From Campylobacter lari subsp. concheus (GTDB taxonomy: Bacteria; Campylobacterota; Campylobacteria; Campylobacterales; Campylobacteraceae), in contig NZ_CP043426.1 in NCBI RefSeq assembly GCF_008245025.1, forward strand, positions 1,424,516 through 1,488,515: 64,000 nt of DNA, read 5' to 3'. Shown in pieces: positions 27,449 to 36,411 of the stretch (the first letter of the stretch is position 1; each line of letters begins with the position of its first letter). Both the position numbers and the translations under genes were made by a program. The notes beneath the pieces are model-generated. The model made no database searches. It saw only the letters and a program-made list of their open reading frames with translations, and was not told where the DNA came from.

Positions 27449-28749
27449 TCCTTTAAAATGCTTATAGTCTTATAATTTGTATAATTTACAAAAGCCTTTT
27501 CTCTAACTTTAACAAAATTCTTACTCGTATAATCGACCAAATAAGTTCCAGAACTTAGCTTGGAAAATTCCACACAAAGTTTTGCGGCAAATTCTAGCAC
27601 TAATTGACTTATTTTTAATTTATTTGAAGTAATGATTACATGTGCACTAGGATAATCTTTCACATGCAACCAAATATCATCTTTTTTAGCTATTTTTAAT
27701 AAATACTCATTAGCTTTTTCATTGCGTCCTACGCTGATTTTAAACTCATCAAAATAAAAGCTACTAACTCCTGCATTTAACTCTTCTTTTTTAGTTTTTT
27801 TACTTTTTTTAGGCATTAAAATTTCTAATTCTCGTAAGGAAATGCTTTTAATGATCAAATCTTTTAAATTGATTAAAAAATCAAGTTTTTCATTTAAAAT
27901 TTCTCTTTCTATATTAATATTTTTAGCCTTTTGTTTTAGCTTTTTCGCCATTTTGTAAAATTCATTCGCACTGTTTTTAGGTGTATCTTCGAGTTTAAAG
28001 GCAAGTTCATTTGCATTAAAATCTTGTAAAATAAATTCTCTTTGATGATCTTTTAAAGAATTTAAATTAGCAAATAAAACATCTGCTTTTTGGCTTAACT
28101 CTTGAGCTTTTTTTAATAAATTACTTTCTTGCTCTAAATGTTCTATATTCTCTTTAAGGGTAAAAATTTTTTTATCTACATTTAAAAGTTTATTTTCTTT
28201 AATATCTTTTAAGCGCTCTTGCTGTAACTTTTTAGCGCTTTCTTTAAAATACACATTAAAATCATCAATCTTTACAAATTCTTCTTTAATCTCATAAGCT
28301 TTTAAAGCTTGAAGTTTTTCGCCTATTTTTACAATACGGTAGCTTTTATCTATATGACGCAAAGCTTCTATGATAATATCATTAGTATCTGTGATGATTA
28401 CATTGGTGTTTTTTCCTGTAAATTCAAAATAAATCTTAGCTCCATAAGCTTTGTAGGATTTTTCCGATAAAACTTCAAAATATAAAATTCTATTATTTTC
28501 TAATACTTCTAAATTTAAAATCTTTGCATTAGAAAAGTATTTTTTTAACATAAAATCAAAAGGTGCATTATAGACTTTTGCTTGGAGCTTATCTTGGTAA
28601 ATTCCACTTCTTCCGCGTGTTAAATCTAGTATAAAAGCTTGATGATCTAAGCTAAACTCTAAGATATTATCATCAAGACGTTTAAGATAATTTAGTCTTT
28701 GAAATTGTTTAAAATAATCTTTTATTTGTATTAAATCTGTATATTTCAT
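27445..28749 (-). CDS. NFACT/RqcH-like ribosome quality-control protein (FbpA family)
   Basis: This is a 434-residue protein often labelled fibronectin/fibrinogen-binding. It has an NFACT-N domain (about 1-190), a central coiled coil (about 195-300) and an NFACT-R domain (about 325-425) with the DIWLHVKDYPSAHVII signature (D-x-W-x-H). The family includes RqcH, which binds stalled 50S-peptidyl-tRNA complexes and adds alanine tails. The protein is shorter than Bacillus RqcH (about 570), lacking part of the N-terminal region. Its operon with envelope genes matches Cj1349c. Adhesin activity has also been claimed for homologues; the cytoplasmic role is better supported by the domains. Confidence 0.85.
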   Translation of the reverse strand: MKYTDLIQIKDYFKQFQRLNYLKRLDDNILEFSLDHQAFILDLTRGRSGIYQDKLQAKVYNAPFDFMLKKYFSNAKILNLEVLENNRILYFEVLSEKSYKAYGAKIYFEFTGKNTNVIITDTNDIIIEALRHIDKSYRIVKIGEKLQALKAYEIKEEFVKIDDFNVYFKESAKKLQQERLKDIKENKLLNVDKKIFTLKENIEHLEQESNLLKKAQELSQKADVLFANLNSLKDHQREFILQDFNANELAFKLEDTPKNSANEFYKMAKKLKQKAKNINIEREILNEKLDFLINLKDLIIKSISLRELEILMPKKSKKTKKEELNAGVSSFYFDEFKISVGRNEKANEYLLKIAKKDDIWLHVKDYPSAHVIITSNKLKISQLVLEFAAKLCVEFSKLSSGTYLVDYTSKNFVKVREKAFVNYTNYKTISILKE

Positions 28750-28790
28750 AAATGTATTATAAAATATTTTGATGAATTTATGAGGTTTTT

Positions 28791-29390
28791 ATGAATGAAA
28801 AAATTCCCTATCCTTGTGTGATTTTATGTGGTGGAAAGTCTTCACGTATGGGAGAAGATAAAAGCTTATTACAAGTAGATGATAAAAACTTAACTCTTTA
28901 TCAGTATGAAAAAATGTCAAGAATTTTTAATCAAGTTTTTATTAGTACTAAAAAAGATAAATTTCATCAAAAAAACTTAGCATTTATTTTAGATGAGGAT
29001 TTAAACAACCACTCTCCACTCATTGCCTTAAATTCCATACTTAAACATTTTCAAAACACCTATGTATTTATCCTTAGCGTGGATACCCCAAACATAAACA
29101 AAGAAAGTATTTATAAGCTTTTTCATCATTTAAAATCACAAAACATACTCTTAGCAAGCACAAAAAAACACAAACATTATCTATGTGGATTTTATCATAG
29201 TAGAAATTTTGAAAAAATTTTGCAATTTTTACAAGAAAATAACCACAAACTAGCTCTTTTTTGTGATACAATGAAAGCAGAATTTATAGAATTTAAAAAT
29301 GAAAATGAGTTTATAAATTTAAATTATTTTAACGAATACAAAAAGTGGCTTCATGAAAAGGATAATTCTGCCCATATTATGTGCTTTTAG
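28791..29390 (+). CDS. mobA: Molybdenum cofactor guanylyltransferase
   Basis: MobA attaches GMP to molybdopterin to form the bis-MGD cofactor of formate, nitrate and TMAO/DMSO reductases. The 199-residue protein shows the nucleotidyltransferase motif VILCGGKSSRMGEDKSLL (about 11-28) and FILSVDTPNI (about 92-101), where Asp binds Mg. It is divergent from the NFACT operon with about 40 nt between starts. The end overlaps pldA by 38 nt. It matches Cj1350. Confidence 0.93.
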   Translation: MNEKIPYPCVILCGGKSSRMGEDKSLLQVDDKNLTLYQYEKMSRIFNQVFISTKKDKFHQKNLAFILDEDLNNHSPLIALNSILKHFQNTYVFILSVDTPNINKESIYKLFHHLKSQNILLASTKKHKHYLCGFYHSRNFEKILQFLQENNHKLALFCDTMKAEFIEFKNENEFINLNYFNEYKKWLHEKDNSAHIMCF

Positions 29391-30327
29391 CGCTTTAGCA
29401 AATGAGAATTTAATTAATCAAGCCTTAGAATATGAAAGACAAGGCGAGTATAAAAAGGCTATGCAAATTTATAAAAGCTTAGTTTTAAAAGATACAGCAA
29501 AAACAAAAAAATTAGAACTTTCTCTTAACAATGAGCAAAATGCAACAAAAGAACATAAAATAGATGATTTTAACCCAAGAAGTGAAGCTTTAGCAAATTA
29601 CCTTGGCACAGAAAAATCATATAATCCTTTTGGTATTAGCACGCATAATCTTAGTTATTTTATGCCTGTTTCTTATAGTTTTAGCAAAAGAGATTATAAA
29701 AGTACTGAAACTAAATTTCAAGTAAGTCTTAAAAAAACTCTTTTTGAAAATCTTTTAGGTTTAAATGAAAGCTATAACATAGCTTATACACAAATTTCTT
29801 GGTGGCAACTTTATGAGCATTCATCACCTTTTAGGGAGACTAATTATTTGCCTGAATTTTTTATCAATTTTCCTATAAGCGGGCATGGAGCTTTTGAAAA
29901 TTTAAAAAATGTACGCGTTGGTTTATTACACGAATCAAACGGGCAAGATGATCCAAAATCAAGATCTTGGAATAGAATTTATCTAAGCAATGCATGGTTT
30001 TTTGGGGACTTTGTGTTCATACCTAGGGTTTGGCTAAGAATTCCTGAAAAAAGCTCAGAAGATGATAATCCTGATATAGAAAAATATTTAGGTAATTTTG
30101 ATATCAATCTTGCTTATACCCAAGATGATTATTTTATCAATATCCTATGGCGCAATAATTTAAATTTTGCTAATAACCGCGGTGCAGTGGAAATAAGCGG
30201 AGCTTATAAAATTTCCAACAATGGTTTGTATATTTACACTCAATATTTTAACGGATATGGTGAAAGTCTTATTGAGTATAATAAATCTTCAAGCAGACTC
30301 TCAAGCGGAATTTTGTTAATGTATTAA
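29353..30327 (+). CDS. pldA: Outer-membrane phospholipase A
   Basis: PldA is an outer-membrane phospholipase A1/A2, linked to haemolysis and gut colonisation in C. jejuni. The 324-residue precursor has a signal peptide (MKRIILPILCAFSALA) and a short TPR-like helical segment (about 22-40). A 12-strand barrel follows with catalytic GLLHESNGQDDPKSRSWNR (His and Ser in HESNG, Asn in SWN). Its start lies inside mobA (38-nt overlap), with aaaag just upstream. The overlap implies coupling to mobA although the functions are unrelated. It matches Cj1351. Confidence 0.93.
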   Translation: MKRIILPILCAFSALANENLINQALEYERQGEYKKAMQIYKSLVLKDTAKTKKLELSLNNEQNATKEHKIDDFNPRSEALANYLGTEKSYNPFGISTHNLSYFMPVSYSFSKRDYKSTETKFQVSLKKTLFENLLGLNESYNIAYTQISWWQLYEHSSPFRETNYLPEFFINFPISGHGAFENLKNVRVGLLHESNGQDDPKSRSWNRIYLSNAWFFGDFVFIPRVWLRIPEKSSEDDNPDIEKYLGNFDINLAYTQDDYFINILWRNNLNFANNRGAVEISGAYKISNNGLYIYTQYFNGYGESLIEYNKSSSRLSSGILLMY

Positions 30328-30471
30328 AATGGAAAAATTTTGTTTTATTAAATTTATCATTAATAACAAAAAGTCTTTTAAAATATTATGCGAGTTGAAC
30401 CTATAATTGAGTTTATAAATCATTCAAAATGAAAATTCTTATAATTGATTGTGGTTATATGGAAGAATTTG

Positions 30472-30503
30472 AATATTAAAAGCCTTTTTAGACTTTTAAT
30501 ATT
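30472..30503 (-). terminator. Terminator hairpin after the NhaC-type gene (and pldA)
   Basis: AATATTAAAAG (30472-30482) and CTTTTAATATT (30493-30503) form an 11-bp stem with a 10-nt loop, adjacent to the minus-strand stop at 30504. The 145 nt before it (30328-30471) hold no gene I can support; only two very short frames of 14 and 16 codons occur. Confidence 0.65.
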
Positions 30504-31886
30504 TTAAATTAAGAAAAATGCTATAACACTACCTAAGATAAGTAAAGAGCCATTAAAGCATAAAAAGGTTGGTATACAAGTATCTTTGATGTGATCACCT
30601 TGCTTATCTGCATTAAGCCCTACACTCACTCCCAAAGTCGTTTCACTAGCAGGCGATCCTGCATCGCCTAAAGCTCCAGCAACACCGATGATAAAAATAA
30701 TCGCAGCAGGTGAAAAACCAAGCTCTATACATATAGGACAAAACAAAGCAGCGATGATAGGAATAGTACCAAAAGAACTACCTATACCTATGGTGATTAA
30801 AAGACCTATAGCCAACATGATAAAAATAGCCAAAAAGTGACTTTGCTCCATAAAAGGCACACTTGTTTTTACAAGCTCGGCTATACCCCCACTTTGCTTT
30901 AAAACCTCTCCATACCCTGAAGCAACAAGCATTACAAAGGCTATATAACCCATGATTTTAAGCCCATCATCAAAAACTAAATTAACTTTGTTATACTCTA
31001 CTCCACCCAAAATCACCATTAATACAAAGCCCAAAAGCCCTGATAAAGGTAAATTGTGCGTTAAAATTTGCAAAATCAAAGTCAGCCCAAGACCAGCTAA
31101 AACACCCCATTCTTTTTTACTCATTTTTAGATTTTCAAAGTCCATTTTGCTAATTTGTTCTTCTTGATATTCTCTTGGCTTAGCATAAAATATAAACACA
31201 GCCAAAAATAAACCAACTAGCATACAAATAGCCGCAAAAGCCATAGTTTGAGAAACTTCTCCTAGGCTAATTTGCACTCCATTTGAATTTAAATTATCCA
31301 CAAGCAAAGTTTGAAAAATCAGCCCAAATCCCAAAGGCACTACCATATAAGGAGTTGTAAGTCCAAAAGTTAGCGCACAAGCTATGGCTCTACGATCTAT
31401 TTTTAACTTATTAAAAAGTTTTAACAAAGGTGGGATCAATAAAGGCACAAAGGCCACGTGGATAGGGATTAAATTTTGTGAAAAACAAGCAATAAATGCC
31501 AAAGAAAGTATAAGTAAGTATTTTTTATGTGAAATATAATGCGAAACTATTTTAATCAAATATGCTGTTAAGTTAGTTTTTGATATAGCAGCAGCTACTG
31601 CTCCAAGTAAAATATAACTTAGTGCTGTTTGTAAATTTCCTTGCATACCATCAATTAAAACTTTCATAGAATCCATCATAGCTTGTGGAAGTTGAGTAAA
31701 AAACTCCATCAAAGTTAAATGCTCTACATTCATAAATTTAGACCAAACGCCCACAAAAAGCCCAGAAAGCAAAACACTAAGCAAAACATTAAACCTAAAA
31801 AAACACAAAAGCGTCATTAATACAACGCCTATAAATACCGGATTAGTTAAAAGCATTACATTCCTTAAATCAAAATAATTGTACAT
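30504..31886 (-). CDS. NhaC/YuiF-type membrane antiporter or amino-acid permease
   Basis: This is a 460-residue inner-membrane protein with about 12 hydrophobic segments of the Na+/H+ antiporter NhaC-like superfamily, nearest in pattern to the YuiF group. Family-like features are the glycine-rich re-entrant segments near GIGSSFGTIPII and VAGALGDAGSPASETT, the latter with charged or polar residues in membrane context. Bacillus YuiF-type proteins have been described as histidine permeases, so either Na+/H+ exchange or amino-acid transport is possible. It stands alone; the divergent neighbour ilvD starts 105 nt away. The substrate is not determined here. Confidence 0.75.
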   Translation of the reverse strand: MYNYFDLRNVMLLTNPVFIGVVLMTLLCFFRFNVLLSVLLSGLFVGVWSKFMNVEHLTLMEFFTQLPQAMMDSMKVLIDGMQGNLQTALSYILLGAVAAAISKTNLTAYLIKIVSHYISHKKYLLILSLAFIACFSQNLIPIHVAFVPLLIPPLLKLFNKLKIDRRAIACALTFGLTTPYMVVPLGFGLIFQTLLVDNLNSNGVQISLGEVSQTMAFAAICMLVGLFLAVFIFYAKPREYQEEQISKMDFENLKMSKKEWGVLAGLGLTLILQILTHNLPLSGLLGFVLMVILGGVEYNKVNLVFDDGLKIMGYIAFVMLVASGYGEVLKQSGGIAELVKTSVPFMEQSHFLAIFIMLAIGLLITIGIGSSFGTIPIIAALFCPICIELGFSPAAIIFIIGVAGALGDAGSPASETTLGVSVGLNADKQGDHIKDTCIPTFLCFNGSLLILGSVIAFFLI

Positions 31887-31990
31887 TTTAAATAATTTTC
31901 TTTAAAATACCATTTAAGTTTAAAAAATTTAAGCAAAAATTGCAAAATAAAAGCATAAAATGACAGTTTTTACTTTAAAAAAGGATACAA

Positions 31991-33667
31991 ATGAGAAGTG
32001 ATACGATCAAAAAAGGACACCTAAAAGCACCAAATCGCTCTTTACTTAGAGCTTGTGGTTTAAGTGATGAGGATTTTAATAAACCTTTCATAGGTGTAGC
32101 AAATAGTTATATAGATATCATCCCAGGACATTTTTTCTTAAATGAATATGCAAGAATCATTAAAGATGAAATCCGTAAAAATGGTTGCATTCCTTTTGAA
32201 TTTAACACTATAGGTGTGGATGATGGTATAGCTATGGGGCATGATGGTATGCTTTATTCTTTACCAAGTCGTGAAATCATTGCAAACTCTATTGAAACAG
32301 TGATGAATGCGCACCAACTTGATGCGCTAATTTGTATCCCAAATTGCGACAAAATAACTCCAGGTATGCTCATGGGGGCTTTAAGAGTTAATGTACCGAC
32401 TATTTTTGTGAGCGGTGGACCTATGCGAGCAGGAGTAAATAAACATGGAGAAAAAATCAGCCTAAGTTCTGTTTTTGAAGCGGTGGGAGCCTATGAGGCT
32501 AAAAAAATCAATGAAGAGGATTTAAAAGATATAGAATGTAAAGCTTGTCCTAGCGGAGGATCATGCTCAGGTATGTTTACCGCAAATTCCATGAATACCT
32601 TATGCGAAGCTATGGGTATAGCACTTGAAGGAAATGGAACTATTTTAGCACTTAGCAAAGAAAGAGAAGAACTTTTAAGAAAAGCTGCGCGTAGAATTTG
32701 CGAAATTGCACTAGATGATCATTTTAAAATTCGCAATATTATTACTAAAAAGTCCATAAATAATGCCTTAGTTGTTGATATGGCTATGGGTGGAAGCTCA
32801 AATACCATCTTACATATGCTTGCTATTGCTTATGAAGCGGGTGTAAATTTGGATACAAAAGAACTCAATCACATCAGTGCCAATGTAGCCCATATAGCTA
32901 AAATAGCACCTTCTCTAAATACGGTATATATGGAAGATATACATAAAGCAGGTGGAGTTAGTGCAGTAATGGCAGAAATAGCTAAAAAACCAGATCATAT
33001 TTTAAAACTTGACGCTCTGGATATCAATGGAAAAACTTTAAAAGAACGCATTAAAAATGCTGATATTAAGGATGAAAGTATTATAAGAAAAATAGACAAT
33101 GCATACTCAGATGTAGGTGGACTTGCTATACTTTTCGGAAATTTAGCAGAACAAGGTTGCGTAATAAAAACTGCGGGTATTATAGGTGAACGCAAATTTA
33201 AAGGAAAAGCTGTTTGTTTTAATTCTCAAGAAGAAGCCATTAAAGGTATTATAAAAGGCAAGGTCAAAGAAGGTGATGTATGCGTAATACGCTATGAAGG
33301 ACCAAAAGGTGGTCCTGGTATGCAAGAGATGCTCAGTCCAACCTCATTACTTACAGGTATGGGACTTGGCGCTAAAGTAGCACTTATAACAGATGGACGC
33401 TTTAGCGGAGCTACAAGAGGACTTAGTATAGGACACATCTCCCCAGAAGCTGCAGAATGTGGACTTATAGCGCTTTTAGAAGATGGAGATGAGATAGAAA
33501 TTGATGTAGATGCTTATAGTATTAATGCAAATTTAACTCAAGATGAAATCACCAAACGCAAAGCAAAATTTAAAATACCAGATAAACAAGTAAATTCAAG
33601 ATGGCTTAAAATGTATCAAAAACTTGTAAGCAATGCTAGTAAAGGCGGGGTTTTAGATATAGAATAA
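31991..33667 (+). CDS. ilvD: Dihydroxy-acid dehydratase
   Basis: IlvD dehydrates dihydroxy acids to the 2-oxo precursors of valine, isoleucine and leucine. The 558-residue protein has the usual length, the N-terminal [13 protein letters not shown], and the Fe-S cluster cysteines in [11 protein letters not shown] and [13 protein letters not shown]. The C-terminal [13 protein letters not shown] and [11 protein letters not shown] signatures are also present. The SD aaaagga precedes the ATG. It is transcribed alone and ends in a strong palindrome. In C. jejuni ilvD (Cj0013c) has a different neighbourhood. Confidence 0.97.
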   Translation: MRSDTIKKGHLKAPNRSLLRACGLSDEDFNKPFIGVANSYIDIIPGHFFLNEYARIIKDEIRKNGCIPFEFNTIGVDDGIAMGHDGMLYSLPSREIIANSIETVMNAHQLDALICIPNCDKITPGMLMGALRVNVPTIFVSGGPMRAGVNKHGEKISLSSVFEAVGAYEAKKINEEDLKDIECKACPSGGSCSGMFTANSMNTLCEAMGIALEGNGTILALSKEREELLRKAARRICEIALDDHFKIRNIITKKSINNALVVDMAMGGSSNTILHMLAIAYEAGVNLDTKELNHISANVAHIAKIAPSLNTVYMEDIHKAGGVSAVMAEIAKKPDHILKLDALDINGKTLKERIKNADIKDESIIRKIDNAYSDVGGLAILFGNLAEQGCVIKTAGIIGERKFKGKAVCFNSQEEAIKGIIKGKVKEGDVCVIRYEGPKGGPGMQEMLSPTSLLTGMGLGAKVALITDGRFSGATRGLSIGHISPEAAECGLIALLEDGDEIEIDVDAYSINANLTQDEITKRKAKFKIPDKQVNSRWLKMYQKLVSNASKGGVLDIE

Positions 33668-33669
33668 TC

Positions 33670-33696
33670 TTCTTAATTTCTTTAAGAAATTAAGAA
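33670..33696 (+). terminator. Palindromic terminator after ilvD
   Basis: TTCTTAATTTCTT (33670-33682) and AAGAAATTAAGAA (33684-33696) are perfect inverted arms around a single T, followed by atatcttttt. It lies 2 nt after the ilvD stop. Confidence 0.7.
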
Positions 33697-33743
33697 ATAT
33701 CTTTTTAAATATGAAAACAAAAATATGAAAAATTATGTTAAAG

Positions 33744-33831
33744 TGGCCGGGAGAAAGGGATTCGAACCCCTGGAGGTGTGACCCTCAACGGTTTTCAAGA
33801 CCGCCGCTTTCGACCACTCAGCCATCTCCCG
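33744..33831 (-). tRNA. tRNA-Ser (anticodon TGA)
   Basis: The reverse complement folds as a class II tRNA with 7-bp acceptor stem CGGGAGA/TCTCCCG, a D-arm GGCTGAGTGGTCGAAAG, anticodon loop CTTGAAA (TGA, reading UCN), a long variable arm and T-arm GGTTCGAATCC. CCA is encoded. It is the last of a four-tRNA cluster on the minus strand. Confidence 0.95.
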
Positions 33832-33867
33832 TATTAAAGAATAAATATATCAAGATAAACATCGCAT

Positions 33868-33941
33868 TGGAGGCGACATCCGGATTCGAACCGGAGATCA
33901 AGGCTTTGCAGGCCCATGCCTTACCGCTTGGCTATGTCGCC
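33868..33941 (-). tRNA. tRNA-Cys (anticodon GCA)
   Basis: The acceptor stem GGCGACA/TGTCGCC, anticodon loop CTGCAAA (GCA) and T-loop GGTTCGAATCC are present, with discriminator T and encoded CCA. It lies between the Ser and Leu tRNAs in the same direction. Confidence 0.95.
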
Positions 33942-33956
33942 TTGAGTTACCAAAAG

Positions 33957-34045
33957 TGGTGCCCGAGGCCGGACTTGAACCGGCACGGAAGAAAAATTCC
34001 GAGGGATTTTAAGTCCCTTGTGTCTACCAATTCCACCACCCGGGC
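33957..34045 (-). tRNA. tRNA-Leu (anticodon TAA)
   Basis: This is a class II tRNA: acceptor stem GCCCGGG/CTCGGGC (one mismatch), anticodon loop CTTAAAA (TAA, reading UUA/UUG), long variable arm, T-loop GGTTCAAGTCC and encoded CCA. UUA is the dominant Leu codon in this AT-rich genome, so this is a key tRNA. Confidence 0.95.
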
Positions 34046-34055
34046 GGGTGATTAA

Positions 34056-34130
34056 TGGAGCGGGAAACGAGATTCGAACTCGCGACCCCAACCTTGGCAA
34101 GGTTGTGCTCTACCCCTGAGCTATTCCCGC
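34056..34130 (-). tRNA. tRNA-Gly (anticodon GCC)
   Basis: The acceptor stem GCGGGAA/TTCCCGC, D-arm AGCTCAGGGGTAGAGC, anticodon loop TTGCCAA (GCC) and T-arm GAGTTCGAATCTC are present, with encoded CCA. It is the first gene of the Gly-Leu-Cys-Ser cluster as transcribed on the minus strand. Confidence 0.95.
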
Positions 34131-34299
34131 ATTTTAAAATTGAAATTATACTTAACAAAACTTAAATTTTTATAAATTTATAATAATTAAAATTATCGTA
34201 TATAGACTATACTATACGGTATAATAAAAATTAAAAAATTATTTATTATAGATATACTATAATTTAACAAAAATTATTTTAAAAAACAAGGATAGAAAT

Positions 34300-36281
34300 A
34301 TGTTTAATTTTCGAAGCTTATCAAGTAAACTTACTTTTATAGTTGGATTGCTTATAATTGCTATTTTGATTACAGTTAATATTATTAGCTATTACCAATC
34401 AAAAAATTCAACAAGTCAGTATCTTGAAGAAATTCAAGTGAAAACAATGTTTGACGTTAACAAAGCATATGAAATTTATGGGACAAGTAAAAGAACTGCT
34501 ATTGATTCGATAGTAAAATTTATGGAGAAAAATCCACATCCAGATATTAATGAGTTGTTTGATATTCTAGAAACCATTAGATACTCTGCTGGATATGATG
34601 TAACTTATATAGGTTTTGAAGAAGATGGAAAACTATACCAATCTAATAAAATCATAAGAAGTCCAGAACAAACTGGTTTTGATGCAAGAACAAGACCATG
34701 GTATCAAGAAGCAAAAGCAACAGGAACACTTGTAGTTTCTGATCCTTATAAAAGTATTGAAGATGGTTCCATAACAATTTCCTACACAGCACCAATATAT
34801 GTAAATGGTAAACTTTTGGCTGTAATTGGCGGAGATTACAATCTTCATACTTTTGCAAAAGATGTGCTTATATTAGGTCATTCTCAAAGTTCATATGCAG
34901 CAGTTTATGATAAAGAAGGTCAAATTATTTTTCACGAAAATAAAGATTTAATGCTTACTAAAAATGATCTAAGTATTAATATAGCTAATGCAGCCAAAGC
35001 CAACCCTGATTTAATTGATCCAAGTAAAGAAGATTCTTTATTTTATGCTAAAGATGGTAATGACAAAACCCAAGTAGTAACTTGTGTCCAAGCTTTAAAT
35101 CCTAAATATATGGTTTGTTCGATTACCGATGAATCTGTATATTCTGACGCAGTTAATGAAGTTTTATTCCAACAAGTTATTATTGCATTTATAGCCATAA
35201 TCATAGCATTAATATTGGTAAGATTTGCTATTATAAAAAATTTAAAACCTATTATGATTATTACTGCAGGCCTCAACTCTTTCTTTGACTTCATCAATCA
35301 TAAAACCAAAGACTCAGCTATGATAGATGTTAAAACAAATGATGAGCTTGGTGCTATGGCAAAAGCTATCAACGAAAACATCACTAAAACTAAAAATGCA
35401 TTAGAACAAGATACTAAAGCTGTAGAACAATCAGTAGAAACTGCTAGAGAAATAGAAAGTGGTAATCTAACAGCAAGAATTAATGCAATGCCTGCTAATC
35501 CTCAATTAATAGAATTAAAAAATGTATTAAATGAAATGCTTAATGTATTAGAACAAAAGTAGGTTCTAATATGAATGAAATCAATAGAGTATTTGATAGT
35601 TATAAAGCATTAGACTTTACAACAGAAGTTGCTAATGCTAAAGGTGGAGTTGAAGTAACAACCAATGTATTAGGTAAAGAAATCGTAGCTATGCTAAGAC
35701 AATCATCTGAATTTGCTAACTTACTTGCTAGTGAAAGTGGTAAATTACAAAGTGCTGTTAAGAACTTAACAGATTCTTCTTCAAGTCAAGCTTCTTCTTT
35801 AGAAGAAACAGCAGCGGCATTAGAAGAGATTACTTCTTCTATGCAAAATGTATCTCATAAAACTAGTGAAGTAATTGCTCAAAGTGAAGAGATTAAAAAT
35901 GTTACTTCTATTATTGGAGATATAGCAGATCAAATTAATCTACTTGCATTAAATGCAGCTATTGAAGCAGCACGTGCAGGTGAACATGGACGTGGCTTTG
36001 CTGTTGTTGCTGATGAAGTTAGAAACCTAGCAGAAAGAACTCAAAAGTCTTTAGGTGAAATAGAAGCTAATACTAATATCTTAGTTCAATCTATTAATGA
36101 AATGGGTGAGAGTATTAAAGAACAAACTACAGGTATTACTCAAATTAATGATGCTGTAGCACAAATTGATCATGTAACTCAAGAGAATTTAAAAATAGCT
36201 AATGATAGTGCAGCTATATCTGATAATGTAAATAAAATAGCTAATGATATCTTAGAAGATGCTAGGAAGAAAAAGTTTTAA
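34300..36281 (+). pseudogene. Methyl-accepting chemotaxis protein, frameshifted (dCache receptor 1)
   Basis: This is a chemoreceptor split by a 1-nt deletion. The first frame (34300-35562, 420 residues) has a membrane helix (about 12-32), a periplasmic dCache domain with TRPWY and GGDYNL, a second helix (about 285-308) and a HAMP-like region, then stops after NVLEQK. The signalling domain continues in another frame (35571-36281) with the conserved tip [20 protein letters not shown]. The neighbouring intact copy has five A residues (GAACAAAAAG) where this one has four (35554-35557). Adding one A would give about 660 residues. The sensory part differs from the neighbour, so this receptor once had its own ligand. 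Sequencing error should be excluded. Confidence 0.85.
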
Positions 36282-36313
36282 ATAATTAACTAAACCCTTA
36301 ATGGGTTTAGTTT
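35269..36313 (+). repeat. Long direct repeat, copy 1 (receptor signalling region)
   Basis: From ggcctcaactc to the end of the terminator, this segment matches 37381-38426 base for base wherever I compared them, except for the single missing A at 35554-35557. It covers the HAMP-like and signalling domains and the terminator. Identity this high over about 1 kb implies recent duplication or gene conversion. Confidence 0.9.
36288..36313 (+). terminator. Terminator of receptor gene 1
   Basis: AACTAAACCC and GGGTTTAGTT form a perfect 10-bp stem with loop TTAAT, ending in T residues, 6 nt after the stop. The same hairpin follows the second receptor. Confidence 0.85.
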
Positions 36314-36411
36314 GATATAAAAGCAGGTTAACTTAATAAGCTGGAATTCTCCGATTAAACAAACAAGAATTGTTTATTAATCAAATAAGTCATTTATTAT
36401 TAAGGAGTTTT

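Noticed and set aside
30364..30480. Two tiny frames (14 and 16 codons) after pldA
   Set aside because: No ribosome binding site or family resemblance; length is within chance.
33735..34055. 106-codon plus-strand open frame across the tRNA cluster
   Set aside because: It is antisense to the tRNA-Ser, -Cys and -Leu genes and its sequence is explained by their conserved arms.
34197..34218. Imperfect palindrome CGTATA...TATACG upstream of receptor 1
   Set aside because: Made of simple TA steps in a very AT-rich region with no known regulator pattern; chance is likely.
35554..35557. Phase variation by the A4/A5 tract in the receptor genes
   Set aside because: The tract is too short for frequent slippage; a plain deletion or read error is more likely.
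36345..36411. Possible sigma28 promoter (ccgatta) before receptor 2
   Set aside because: Only part of the -10 fits and there is no clear -35 at the right spacing.
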